A stretch of DNA of 64,000 nucleotides, from positions 1-64,000 of the forward strand of contig ONHF01000004.1 of assembly GCA_900317555.1 (NCBI GenBank), written 5' to 3'. This document shows positions 8,014 through 17,113 of this stretch, piece after piece. Source of the DNA: an uncultured Lachnospiraceae bacterium (GTDB lineage Bacteria; Bacillota; Clostridia; Lachnospirales; Lachnospiraceae). The number at the start of each line of letters is the position of its first letter. The first letter of the stretch is position 1. The notes under the pieces were generated by a model. The model saw only the letters and a program-made list of their open reading frames with translations, made no database searches and was not told where the DNA came from. Position numbers and translations under genes: made by a program.

Positions 8014-10434
8014 TTATTCGCAATACATACAAATACTATAATTATAGTGATTGTCATTAATGTAAGAATAGCTTAAAGGTGTAGCTGTCCCATCACTACT
8101 TCTGTACATATGAATTGTATATCCTAAATATCTAAATTCTATTTCACAAGTGTACCCCACTCCAACATTTACCCTAACCGGCTTGTCTGTTTCTACATAA
8201 TAATATCCGTCTTCTGCTTTCTTTAGCTTTTTTTCCACCTTATTAATAATTTTGTCTTTATCATCACGAAGCGTAATTTTAATCAGTTGTTGGTCTATTA
8301 ACCCATCTTCATCAGCGAACATTTTAAATACATATTTTCGAAATGAATTTTTACTAAAATGTAACAACTGAAAGATAAATGCATGCTTTGGATCAAAATC
8401 TCGTATTTCTTCTCCGTTTCCACCAGAGAAAGCTGTTCTATGCCATATAGAAATAAAATCATCCTCCCCTTCATTATTATCATATTGTCCCAGACACCGA
8501 TAGTTTTCTTTTACATATGAATCAAACCAATCTTGAATATCTCTCTGTCCACTACGGTTCCCGTTTCTGTACTGATTTTCATGGGCAACCCAGCGATTCT
8601 CATTTAAATTCGACCAAACAACCATTTCCGGCGGTTCGGATATTAGCTGCTCTACACTACTTCGTGCCTCGTCATCTGGACAAACATCAAAATATGGGAT
8701 TGCATTATAAATCGTCTTGCGTTCCGTTAAAACATTAAAAAGCATAACATTTGGAAACTGATACACAATGTCATTTGTGTCGGAATACTCTTCAATTGAA
8801 GACACTATCTTTTCGTATTTTTCTTCATCGCTTTTAGGTAAAAATATTCCTTTTAAGCCACTGATTGACGAAGCAACCATTGGATTGTCTTTATCATATA
8901 ATGGAGGTACACGCCACGAATGCCATTCATATGGGATAGTTATTTTTTCAACAAAACATAAGAATCCACAGATAAGACATAATAGTATTCCTCCCCATGT
9001 TTTTATCCTGTTATAACTTATTTTCACATTAAATAATTCTGCGACGAAAAAGGGGACAAAAACCACTGCATATAACTCCTCTAAAGGAGCAGACGTAAAG
9101 GATATGGCAAGATATATAAGCACTCCTGTGAAACCAATATAATAAGGGAAATTATAAGGTGTCCTTTTATCAATAAAAATTATTTTTGTATAACGAAGCC
9201 ATATAAAAATTTCCAAGTAGGCTATGATATAAATAACTCCTCTCCTAAGCTCAAACATGTCAAGTGTATGATATAAGAAGTTTCTTTCAGCAACTGTTAA
9301 TCTTGTTCCAAAGAATAATCCTCCCGTCAGTGTGATCCAGAAAAAAACAAAAAGAATTTTATCCTGATAGCGTAAAGCTATATGACTTTTTTTGATAAAA
9401 ACAACAAAAAATACAGATAATAATAAATAACCTATAAGAATTACACTTAACTCAGGGACGCTGTTGCTATTCAAAAAATTCCACAACGGGGTCGTATAAA
9501 TCGAATAATCTACTCCTAAAGCTATAGCTCCCAACGCGAAAAGTATGGCCCGTGTATAATTCGGATGATGTATTTCGTGAATAATGTAATAAAACGCCAA
9601 TATGAGAAATGCAATAGCCAGATAATTGGGGCGCCATGCATTGCGAAAAGTCGTAATTAAAAATCCATTGCCTACACCTTTTGCCTCCATTGCAGAGTTG
9701 ATGCAACGCAGGCACTCTCGAAATGCATGGTGATAAAGAAGATATATTATTCCTGGCATAATACCAATTATAAAGCCGCAAAGAGCAACAATAATATTAT
9801 TAACAAAATGGTATTGTCTATTATTCCAAAAACAAAGCACAGCAAAAAAGACAATCATGGCAGGAGTTGCAAGACCAATATTTTGTTTAGTCATTAACAG
9901 CATTCCACATAGTAATCCTGCAAATAGCATCCATATAGCCTGTGATTTCCTTACTGATATACTATCAACAGATTTGATCAGAAGATAAACAATGAAAACA
10001 AAAAGCAATGATACAAGAGGATTATAATCATATGTAAGATCCATAGAATAAACCGAATTAAGCGCCATACCAGCAAAGACACTTATTGCGGAATATAAAG
10101 GTTTGATCTTACGAAGAAGCAGGCTGTACATTAATATCCACATGGGCATTTTATTAATTAAAAGTCCATAGAGAGTATAAAATGCAATATTATTACGAAA
10201 TATTTTATATAGAAAACCGCAATAAAGGACATGATATGGTGGAAGGTATAAATAAAAATCCACATAGGGAATATCTCCTTTGACGATTCTCCACCCGTAA
10301 TATTGCCACCAACCCATTTGCGGCATTGCAATACAAAAAGCAAACAGGAGATAATATAAAGAACAAGTTAACAGTAAGAAGAACAGCATAATTTTCTGCT
10401 GTTGCCTCGTTGCTTCGTAAATTTGATTTTTCAT
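8014..10434 (-). CDS. Large polytopic membrane glycosyltransferase-like protein
   Basis: The 806-residue protein has roughly twelve to fourteen membrane segments over the first 510 residues and a soluble C-terminal domain of about 300 residues. The first periplasmic loop carries acidic and aromatic residues (GWWQYYGWRIVKGDIPYVDFYLY), which resembles GT-C enzymes such as the PMT/ArnT group that use polyprenyl-phosphate sugars. No specific family motif could be fixed, so a polymerase role is also possible. The ATG at 10432-10434 has CAGAGG upstream; an earlier in-frame ATG exists. The gene is visibly more AT-rich than even its neighbours and lies between two mobile-element remnants, suggesting separate acquisition. 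Confidence 0.75.
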   Translation of the reverse strand: MKNQIYEATRQQQKIMLFFLLLTCSLYYLLFAFCIAMPQMGWWQYYGWRIVKGDIPYVDFYLYLPPYHVLYCGFLYKIFRNNIAFYTLYGLLINKMPMWILMYSLLLRKIKPLYSAISVFAGMALNSVYSMDLTYDYNPLVSLLFVFIVYLLIKSVDSISVRKSQAIWMLFAGLLCGMLLMTKQNIGLATPAMIVFFAVLCFWNNRQYHFVNNIIVALCGFIIGIMPGIIYLLYHHAFRECLRCINSAMEAKGVGNGFLITTFRNAWRPNYLAIAFLILAFYYIIHEIHHPNYTRAILFALGAIALGVDYSIYTTPLWNFLNSNSVPELSVILIGYLLLSVFFVVFIKKSHIALRYQDKILFVFFWITLTGGLFFGTRLTVAERNFLYHTLDMFELRRGVIYIIAYLEIFIWLRYTKIIFIDKRTPYNFPYYIGFTGVLIYLAISFTSAPLEELYAVVFVPFFVAELFNVKISYNRIKTWGGILLCLICGFLCFVEKITIPYEWHSWRVPPLYDKDNPMVASSISGLKGIFLPKSDEEKYEKIVSSIEEYSDTNDIVYQFPNVMLFNVLTERKTIYNAIPYFDVCPDDEARSSVEQLISEPPEMVVWSNLNENRWVAHENQYRNGNRSGQRDIQDWFDSYVKENYRCLGQYDNNEGEDDFISIWHRTAFSGGNGEEIRDFDPKHAFIFQLLHFSKNSFRKYVFKMFADEDGLIDQQLIKITLRDDKDKIINKVEKKLKKAEDGYYYVETDKPVRVNVGVGYTCEIEFRYLGYTIHMYRSSDGTATPLSYSYINDNHYNYSICMYCE

Positions 10435-10712
10435 GTCAGCCTCTGTTCTTATAAGCATTTTGATTAATTACTCAGATTCTCCACACTTTACATTATCTAA
10501 AACTCAATCATTTAGGTTTTTACCAATATATTGTCAGATTCATTATAAATCCGTTACCGTGATCTTCGGTTCAAAACCAAGCTGTCTCAGCATCTGGAGT
10601 TCCCGTTATCAATTGCGGTCCCGCTATTCCATTCTCATACATCTTGCCATCAGCAGGATGTCATGAACAGAAATGACATTGTTGTCGAGTTTCTTTACTG
10701 CGGCAATCTTTT

Positions 10713-11049
10713 TTGATGGATCTGCCCGGTGATAACCTTCCGATAAGCTGCTATCCTCATATGGTAAGAAGAACAAGAGCTACAAATATGTATCAGGATG
10801 GCACCGAACTTGAACTTATTTCCAGGATCCTCGGACACTCATCAACAGAAACGACCAGAATCTATGCCGTCCCATCAATAGATATGACGCGGGGCAGTGA
10901 TGGAAAATGGAAATCTTGCATCTCATGAAAAGCAGGCTTGGCCTGACGATGAAACCGAAATGGCACGATTGTGTGGATTGAGGTATAAATGTTATCCTCA
11001 TCTTTTTGAGATACATTCCATGAAAATGAGCGTTATAGAGAAAAGATGA
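10713..11049 (+). pseudogene. C-terminal remnant of a tyrosine recombinase (integrase), frameshifted
   Basis: The plus-strand frame gives CYPHMVRRTRATNMYQDG, then ISRILGHSSTETTRIYAVPS. This is the end of the catalytic domain of XerC-like integrases, with the R of the HxxR box, the LGHSS box and the catalytic Tyr of TRIYA. After IDMTR the frame is lost near 10890 at a run of four G. Another frame continues AVMENGNLASHEKQAWPDD and ends ...EMARLCGLR, a C-terminus I associate with Clostridial integrases. The N-terminal and core-binding domains are absent. It is the only gene remnant facing right in the locus and marks a past integration or excision. Confidence 0.85.
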
Positions 11050-11161
11050 GGATAAAAAATTCTGAGCATAAGTCGGCTGCGATCACGATCATCCGGACGT
11101 TATACGCTTCACTCAGCATGGCGGATCTCCTCCATGATCCGGTGAAGAAGTTTCTTTGAGA

Positions 11162-11198
11162 GTAACTGTTCAGAACCCCTGGGGTTCTGAACAGTTAC
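11162..11198. repeat. Perfect 18-bp-arm palindrome
   Basis: The arm GTAACTGTTCAGAACCCC is followed by one T and its exact reverse complement. A further near-complete copy, GGGTTCTGAACAGTTAC, lies at 11335-11351 inside the 3' end of the neighbouring GT2 gene, in the orientation of the right arm. The arms lack a flanking T-run, so a simple terminator is unlikely. A MITE or insertion-sequence end is the better guess. Confidence 0.7.
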
Positions 11199-11320
11199 GA
11201 TGCCTTTTCAATTTTTATCTTTCTCGGGCATTCTCCCCTAAAAATCATTACCTCTTTCGAAAAATCCGATGCTATCCTGCTTCTCTTAACTAACTGACAT
11301 TGCCCGTGAACTGTAACAAA

Positions 11321-12283
11321 CTATGAACAGCTTGAGGGTTCTGAACAGTTACAAAAATTTATTCTTTCTTCTTCAATCACCAACGGTCTATTCATCACCC
11401 GCTTATTTATGCTCATTACATACTCGCCCAATAAACCAATGAAAAACAACTGCAGTGAGCCGAAAAAGAAAATGCCAATCACCGCAGGAGCTATTCCAAG
11501 CGGAAATGCTTCCCAATGTGTCAGTTTCATGACAAAATAAACAATTGCTATAACCAAAGAAATAAGAGCAACCATAAATCCACCAATCGTTGCTACCCGT
11601 AACCCTGTCTTTGTATATGAGGTAAAACTCAGCATGGCTGCATCATATAAAGTGGCCCAGTTATTATGAGTCTTCCCCGCCTTTCTCTTTTGCTGTTCAT
11701 ACGGAATATCTTTCCTTTTAAATCCAAGCTCCGCAACGATTCCACGCAAAAAAGGTGTTGGATCATGAAGATTTCGCAATACATCAATAAATGCTTTGTC
11801 ATAAAGCCCAAACCCAGTAAATTGCTCAATCTGTTCTATGTCTGACATTTTCTTGATCAATTTATAGTATATCGTTCTGAGGAATCTCATGAACGGATTT
11901 TCTTTACTAGTTGTTTTTATTGCTGATACGATCTTATAGCCTTGTTCCCATTCATGCACCAGCTTCGGAATCATTTCTACCGGGTCTTGGAAATCACAGC
12001 ACATGCTGATCGTGCAGTCTCCAGTGGTTTGGCACATCCCATAATATGGAGAATTAAACTGTCCGAAATTTTTCGCGTTTAAAATTGCTTTTACTTTTTT
12101 ATTGTTAGCGCAGATAGCCCTAAGATATTCTCTGGTATGATCCTGCGAATCATTATCAATAAAGACTATTTCATAATCATATTGGGGCAGTTTATCCTTA
12201 ATAATTTTCTCTACTGCCTGAGACATAGGTATCACATTATCTTCTTCATTATAACAAGGGATAAGGACACTGATTTTTTTCAC
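11321..12283 (-). CDS. Membrane-anchored glycosyltransferase family 2 (DPM1/GtrB-like)
   Basis: The 320-residue protein has a GT-A domain with ISVLIPCYNEEDNV at the start, FIDNDSQDHT, and the DxD region as CCDFQDP near residue 98. Two C-terminal membrane segments follow (GGFMVALISLVIAIVYFVMK and GIFFFGSLQLFFIGLLGEYV). This architecture is typical of enzymes that transfer a sugar from a nucleotide to polyprenyl phosphate, such as GtrB or ArnC, and the product could feed a GT-C enzyme such as the one at 8014-10434. The last eleven residues differ from the usual family end because a repeat copy lies across the 3' end. A 12-base gap separates it from the epimerase gene. Confidence 0.92.
   Translation of the reverse strand: MKKISVLIPCYNEEDNVIPMSQAVEKIIKDKLPQYDYEIVFIDNDSQDHTREYLRAICANNKKVKAILNAKNFGQFNSPYYGMCQTTGDCTISMCCDFQDPVEMIPKLVHEWEQGYKIVSAIKTTSKENPFMRFLRTIYYKLIKKMSDIEQIEQFTGFGLYDKAFIDVLRNLHDPTPFLRGIVAELGFKRKDIPYEQQKRKAGKTHNNWATLYDAAMLSFTSYTKTGLRVATIGGFMVALISLVIAIVYFVMKLTHWEAFPLGIAPAVIGIFFFGSLQLFFIGLLGEYVMSINKRVMNRPLVIEEERINFCNCSEPSSCS
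11335..11351. repeat. Third copy of the palindrome arm inside a coding end
   Basis: This copy matches 17 of the 18 bases of the right arm at 11181-11198. It overlaps the last codons of the GT2 gene and supplies the unusual ending CNCSEPSSCS. The 155 bases between it and the palindrome may belong to the same small mobile unit. Confidence 0.65.
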
Positions 12284-12295
12284 TTTTTTTCTTCC

Positions 12296-13198
12296 TCAAT
12301 AGTTCTCCAATACGGACTGCTTAAACAGCACTTCTGGTTTCCAGCCTGTATCTTTCATGATTTTTCTGACTGATGGCTGTAGCGAAACAAAGGGGACCGG
12401 ATCACTGCCATAATGAATATTAGCTTCATCAATATGATAAATTCTACAGATTTCGGATGTAAAATCCTTCAATCTTCTATAATTTCCATTCGCAACATTA
12501 TATATTTCTCCGTTCCTCCCCCGCTCACCAATGGCAAGAAAAGCAGCTCCGCAATCTGCCGCATCAAGATAATCCCAATATTGCTGACAAGAGGACAACG
12601 TCGCTTTCTCACCATTTTTCAACCTCTTAATCAGATCCGGAAGCATTCTGCCTGACGGTTCATATTTTCCGATCAGACTGAATATTCGCCCCCAAACCCA
12701 TTCAACGCCTAATTGACTCGCCAGATTTTTGGTGAGATAGCATGCTGAAAGTTTGGCAGCGCCGTAAGAAGAAAACGGTGTTGGAAAATCGTCTTCTCGA
12801 ATTACATCTGGCTTTACTCCATACTCAGCCTGCGATCCTGTTCCAACAAATCGCGCTACGTTTAATCTGGCTGCAGTATTAAGAACTTCGATACTCTGAT
12901 CAATATTTTTCTTCTGCTCAAAGAAATTGTCGCGCCCGCCTGTCCATGCCATGTGAAAAAGCAGATCAGCGCCATTAGCCTCCGGAACCATGTCTGGCAG
13001 CTGATTGATTTCGCTCATATCCAGCTCGATCACTTCGAGATTCTGACCCGAGTACTTTGTCAGTCTTTCATTATGTTGAGATCCCGGTCGGCAAATTGCA
13101 AATACATAATAACCTTGATGAACCAGGCACTCCGTTAAATTTACTCCTGCAAATCCTGCTGCACCAGTTACAATGGCTCTTTTATTGTATTTCATCAA
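12296..13198 (-). CDS. NAD(P)-dependent sugar epimerase/dehydratase
   Basis: This 300-residue extended short-chain dehydrogenase has the dinucleotide loop GAAGFAGVNL at the N-terminus, HMAWTGG and a GTGSQAEYG strand. The catalytic YxxxK is SSYGAAKLSA, near residue 155. C-terminal features such as YWDYLDAADCGAAF and YNVANGNYR bind the sugar nucleotide. It probably reduces or epimerises a CDP-keto-sugar made by the RfbH and TPP enzymes, a role like YerF in yersiniose synthesis, but this is an inference from position. The start overlaps the end of the HAD gene by 17 bases, implying translational coupling. A start one codon downstream is equally possible. Confidence 0.88.
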   Translation of the reverse strand: MMKYNKRAIVTGAAGFAGVNLTECLVHQGYYVFAICRPGSQHNERLTKYSGQNLEVIELDMSEINQLPDMVPEANGADLLFHMAWTGGRDNFFEQKKNIDQSIEVLNTAARLNVARFVGTGSQAEYGVKPDVIREDDFPTPFSSYGAAKLSACYLTKNLASQLGVEWVWGRIFSLIGKYEPSGRMLPDLIKRLKNGEKATLSSCQQYWDYLDAADCGAAFLAIGERGRNGEIYNVANGNYRRLKDFTSEICRIYHIDEANIHYGSDPVPFVSLQPSVRKIMKDTGWKPEVLFKQSVLENY

Positions 13199-13835
13199 TC
13201 AGCCTCAATACGTCCAGTGGAGATGATGCCACTCCAATATGTGGATAATCGTCGCAGTCATTCGTGCTCTTGAAACCAAAACCATATGTCACAGCAATAA
13301 ACGGTATTTGAGCTTCGTGAGCCCCCTTTGCATCATGAATTGTATCCCCTATCAAGACACTATTCTCTTTTGTCCCTCTCATTTCAGTCTGACACATAAG
13401 AACAATATCCTCTTTTTTTAGCTTATTCTTATGGTCTGCACCATGCATAGGATTGCAATAGGTGTCAAAATGGAAGTGCCTCAGTAGCGTAAGTGCATAA
13501 TCTTCGCGTTTATAAGTTGCTACTGCCATACAAATACCTTCTTTTTGGAGGCCCTCGCACAACTCATAAATTCCGTCATAAGGTTTCGCTAGCAGAAGCG
13601 CCTTATTCTTATAATAGTCACGAAAAATTTCGGCAGCTTTCTGTGCGTTTACCATGTCGCATCCATAATGACTGGCAAACGAATTCTGTATAGGTGGTCC
13701 AATAAATGTCAGTAATTCATCATGGGGCAATTCTGGGTATTTTAGTGTTCTGATAGTATATTTTACGCTCTCAAGCACTCCCTCTGTTGTATCCAGCAAA
13801 GTGCCATCCAAATCGAAAATGACATTTTTTATCTT
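13182..13835 (-). CDS. HAD-superfamily phosphatase
   Basis: The 217-residue protein has the HAD nucleophile motif DLDGTLLD at residues 8-15, a helical cap of the phosphoglycolate-phosphatase type with GPPIQNSFASHYG, motif II as VATYKRE, and motif IV as IGDTIHDAKGA. It should dephosphorylate a small sugar phosphate or phospho-intermediate in the cytoplasm. Within this cluster it may act on a precursor of the unusual sugar, but no substrate can be read from sequence. The ATG at 13833-13835 is chosen because the domain begins there; the ribosome site is weak. It lies 13 bases beyond the end of the TPP enzyme gene and overlaps the epimerase start. Confidence 0.88.
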   Translation of the reverse strand, partial: KIKNVIFDLDGTLLDTTEGVLESVKYTIRTLKYPELPHDELLTFIGPPIQNSFASHYGCDMVNAQKAAEIFRDYYKNKALLLAKPYDGIYELCEGLQKEGICMAVATYKREDYALTLLRHFHFDTYCNPMHGADHKNKLKKEDIVLMCQTEMRGTKENSVLIGDTIHDAKGAHEAQIPFIAVTYGFGFKSTNDCDDYPHIGVASSPLDVLRLIDEIQ

Positions 13836-13848
13836 CATACAGCACCAT

Positions 13849-15642
13849 CTAATAATGAATCTTGTCAAATTCATTCCGACTGAGAAAAGGTTTCATATCA
13901 TCCAGCGAAGGAGATACAATTCGTCCATCCGGTAATACTTTCGATGATGATTTTGGTTCAAAGTTCTGTTTCGGATCGACTATAACCTCGCATACGCATG
14001 GACCATCACAGTTCAATACATTCTCCAGTTCTTCGTCTGCCCGATTTTCCTTCTCAATTTGATAATACGCTAATCCAAATGAATCCGCTAATTTATGAAA
14101 ATCCGGGAAACAGATCCCACTGGTATTATCAATTCCTATATAAGGAGGTTCGAACAAATTTGACTGCGTCTGACGAATCGAAAGATACCCATTGTTATTC
14201 AGGATCAGCAGCTTAATATTCAGTTTATTATAAGCCACTGTAGCAAGTTCCTGAATATTCATCATCACACTGCCATCGCCATCTATGCATATTGTGCGTT
14301 TTCTGTTGTCTGCCACCGCTACACCTACCGCGGCTGGAAAACCATATCCCATTGCTGCACAGCCAGAATTCGTAAACATCCTCTGCCCTTGCTTTATTTT
14401 GGCTGCTTGAAACGTGACAACACAGGCGGCACCATTGCCACAAACAATACGGTCATCGGGCTTCAAATGGTAAAAAAGTTTATCGATAAATGTATAGGGA
14501 TTAATCTGAGTTGCTCTATATTCATATTCAGGTTTTGCTGCAGGATATCTGATCAACAAATCTCTGCACCAGCTTAACCATTTCTTGTGCTTTTCTTCCA
14601 CCTGATAATCTGCGCCAAGCATCTTATTTAAAAATTCTTTCACGTCTGCATGAATAGGCAGATCCGCATGGATGGTTGGCTTCATGAGTTCCCTGGGGTC
14701 TATATCGACAATTACTTTATATGCATTTTTTGCAAAATCAAAATGTGAATATCCTATCATGCGAATATTTAGACGACACCCAAGACTAATTAATAAATCA
14801 CAATTCTGTACTGCAAAATTTCCGGAACGAATTCCCACTGTCCCCGGCATTCCGACAAAATACGGGTTATCATACGCGACCGTATCATTGGCATTCCACG
14901 CCGTTACAACGGGAACCTGATATTTTTCCAAGAACTGCAGCAATTCACTATCCGCATTCGCAATATCAATACCGGTCCCCGCTAAAATAAGTGGAGCCTT
15001 GGCCTCATGCAGCTTCTTCAGTACCAGCTCAATAGCAGAATCCTTCGTCAAGGGTGCCGGCCAGGGATCCTCTTTGCTTGAATTAAAATGTATTAAATCA
15101 TCCGTATTAATCTTCGCGCCTTGAACATCCAAAGGTATATCCAACCACACCGGACCTTTTCGTCCATGTGTTGCCAGATACAACGCCTTTTCGAGATGGT
15201 ACGCTATCTCTATTGGATTTGTAACCATTTGTGCATACTTGGTCATATTCTTCACAGAATCAATAATATTAAATTCCTGATCTCCAAGTTGCCGTAAATT
15301 AAGATCACTGCATGCCCAAATGGTAGTTTCTCTCTTTACCTGTCCAGAGATCACGAGCATTGGAATAGAGTCTAACCAGCCCCCAATTACTCCGGTAATG
15401 GCATTTGTCCCACCCGGCCCACTTGTCACACATACCGCTGCAATTTTATGTGTCATTCGGGCATACCCTTCAGCAGCAATTGCACAAGCCTGCTCATGAT
15501 GATTAAATGTGCAGTGCATCCCTTTCTGATGTCCAATTGCATCATCCAAGTGCATTGCACCACCCCCCGTTACCATAAAGGTGTCAGTGATCCCATGGTC
15601 AATCAGAAATTGAGAAATATACTTGGCAACTTTTATTTCCAT
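13849..15642 (-). CDS. TPP-dependent acetolactate-synthase-like enzyme (YerE-type candidate)
   Basis: The 597-residue protein has the three-domain layout of TPP enzymes. The N-terminal pyrimidine domain contains TFMVTGGGAMHL and the conserved Glu in FNHHEQACAIAAEGYAR. The central domain has APLILAGTGID. The C-terminal pyrophosphate domain carries GDGS (CIDGDGSVMMN) and the metal-binding NNNGYLS. Acetolactate synthases use pyruvate as an acyl-anion donor. In CDP-3,6-dideoxyhexose loci the homologue YerE adds a two-carbon branch to the keto group. Clustering with rfbF, rfbG and rfbH supports a YerE-like role, but a different keto acceptor is possible. GGAGAAG lies just upstream of the ATG at 15640-15642. 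A second member of the family at 39092-40741 is the likely housekeeping enzyme. Confidence 0.85.
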   Translation of the reverse strand: MEIKVAKYISQFLIDHGITDTFMVTGGGAMHLDDAIGHQKGMHCTFNHHEQACAIAAEGYARMTHKIAAVCVTSGPGGTNAITGVIGGWLDSIPMLVISGQVKRETTIWACSDLNLRQLGDQEFNIIDSVKNMTKYAQMVTNPIEIAYHLEKALYLATHGRKGPVWLDIPLDVQGAKINTDDLIHFNSSKEDPWPAPLTKDSAIELVLKKLHEAKAPLILAGTGIDIANADSELLQFLEKYQVPVVTAWNANDTVAYDNPYFVGMPGTVGIRSGNFAVQNCDLLISLGCRLNIRMIGYSHFDFAKNAYKVIVDIDPRELMKPTIHADLPIHADVKEFLNKMLGADYQVEEKHKKWLSWCRDLLIRYPAAKPEYEYRATQINPYTFIDKLFYHLKPDDRIVCGNGAACVVTFQAAKIKQGQRMFTNSGCAAMGYGFPAAVGVAVADNRKRTICIDGDGSVMMNIQELATVAYNKLNIKLLILNNNGYLSIRQTQSNLFEPPYIGIDNTSGICFPDFHKLADSFGLAYYQIEKENRADEELENVLNCDGPCVCEVIVDPKQNFEPKSSSKVLPDGRIVSPSLDDMKPFLSRNEFDKIHY

Positions 15643-15754
15643 AATGATCTTCTCCAATTCCCGCGAAAAATATAAATGATATTGTACAATGTCGTACATT
15701 CGTAGAGCAGCTCATGCATAGAATAAGCCAGCCATATCTGGCAGGCTTATGTAA

Positions 15755-17113
15755 TTACATCCTTACTGCATCTGTGATGATTTCAGCCATATAATCAATC
15801 TTTTCATCTGTCATTCCCGGATAAACTCCCACCCAGAAAGTATTATTCATAATACGATTTGTGTTGTCCAGTCCTCCAGATACCCTGTAAGCATCTGTTC
15901 CACGTATTGGATTAAAGCACGGATGTTTGATAAGATTACCCGAAAAAAGCAGTCTTGTCTGAATATTCTTTTCTTCAATATAGTGAGTTACCTGGTTTCT
16001 AGATACCCCTGCATTCTCTTTAACAGTAATTAGAAAACCGAACCAGGATGGCCGACTGTTGGCAACAGGTTCAGGAAGAATAATTTTGTCATCAACCGGT
16101 TCCAATGCCTTATGCAGTCGATCCCAGTTATAGCGTCTCCTTTCAATAAATGAAGGGAATTTTTTTAATTGTTCAATTCCGATTGCTGCCTGCAAATCTG
16201 TCACCTTCAGATTGTATCCCAGATGGCTGTATACATATTTGTGATCATAACCATGAGGTAGTTCTCCATAATCCCCATCAAACCGATGACCACAGGTATT
16301 ATCTTGACCAGAAGGGCAGAAGCAATCCCGCCCCCAATCTCGATAAGAAAGGATAAGACGATGAAGTAGAGGATGATTAGTATACACACACCCTCCCTCT
16401 CCCATTGTCATATGATGGGGTGGGTAAAAACTCGATGTTCCTATATCTCCCCATGCTCCTGTATATCGCTTTTCTCCATTAATGGTATATTCTGATCCTA
16501 ACGCATCACAATTATCTTCAACCAACCACAGATTATGCTTTATACAAAATTCCCTTACTATCTTGATATCAAATGGATTTCCCAGAGTATGGGCTATCAT
16601 AACTGCTTTGGTCTTAGGACTAAGGGCCTTCTCAAGCTTTGAAACATCGATATTATATTGCGGAATCGTCACATCTACAAAAACCGGTACCGCGCCATAC
16701 TGTAGCATGGGGGCAACTGTAGTAGGAAATCCGCAGGCCACTGTGATAACTTCATCCCCTCGTTTAATCTGTCTTTCTCCAAGTTCTGGTGCTGTCAATA
16801 CACTGAACGCAATCAAGTTTGCCGAAGAACCAGAATTCACCAAGTGTGCATACTTTACTCCGATCCATTTGGCAAATTGTTTCTCAAATTGATCGGCAAA
16901 CCTTCCCGTTGTAAGCCAAAAATCCAGCATTGCATCCGTTAGACTTTGCATTTCTTTTTCATCATACATACGGGAAGCATACGAAATTCTGTCCCCGGGT
17001 TGAAACACTTTCTCGATCATTGGCTTTTTAAATTGGCGGTAATACTCCCCAACTAATTCTTTAATCTCAGATCGTGCTTCTGCCTCATCTGTCCAATGAT
17101 GGTTATTATTCAT
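15755..17113 (-). CDS. rfbH: CDP-4-keto-6-deoxy-D-glucose 3-dehydrase (E1)
   Basis: This 452-residue PMP- and iron-sulfur-dependent dehydrase removes the 3-OH of CDP-4-keto-6-deoxyglucose. The fold is that of DegT/DnrJ aminotransferases, but the position of the PLP lysine is taken by His in SFYPPHHMTMGEGG, the hallmark of E1 (ColD shares the same replacement). The cysteine set for the [2Fe-2S] cluster is seen in CFCPSGQDNTCGHRF, as in AscC. HTLGNPFDI and GIEQLKKFPSFIERR are also family-like. The start overlaps the aldolase stop by four bases. E1 needs an electron-transfer reductase (AscD/RfbI), and none is visible in the window. Confidence 0.94.
   Translation of the reverse strand: MNNNHHWTDEAEARSEIKELVGEYYRQFKKPMIEKVFQPGDRISYASRMYDEKEMQSLTDAMLDFWLTTGRFADQFEKQFAKWIGVKYAHLVNSGSSANLIAFSVLTAPELGERQIKRGDEVITVACGFPTTVAPMLQYGAVPVFVDVTIPQYNIDVSKLEKALSPKTKAVMIAHTLGNPFDIKIVREFCIKHNLWLVEDNCDALGSEYTINGEKRYTGAWGDIGTSSFYPPHHMTMGEGGCVYTNHPLLHRLILSYRDWGRDCFCPSGQDNTCGHRFDGDYGELPHGYDHKYVYSHLGYNLKVTDLQAAIGIEQLKKFPSFIERRRYNWDRLHKALEPVDDKIILPEPVANSRPSWFGFLITVKENAGVSRNQVTHYIEEKNIQTRLLFSGNLIKHPCFNPIRGTDAYRVSGGLDNTNRIMNNTFWVGVYPGMTDEKIDYMAEIITDAVRM

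Larger units (their letters stand above)
10435..11320. other. Recombination scar between polysaccharide genes
   Basis: These roughly 890 bases contain no intact gene. On the minus strand, 10543-10602 can be read as a tail ending LRQLGFEPKITVTDL plus a stop, which resembles the C-terminus of an NAD-dependent sugar epimerase and may be a remnant. On the plus strand a broken tyrosine recombinase follows from 10713. A perfect palindrome lies at 11162-11198. The rest shows nothing recognisable. The composition is mixed and the stretch interrupts an otherwise unidirectional gene cluster. Confidence 0.6.

Noticed and set aside
11162-11198. Palindrome as a simple intrinsic terminator
   Set aside because: No T-run follows on either strand, and a third arm copy lies inside a coding end.
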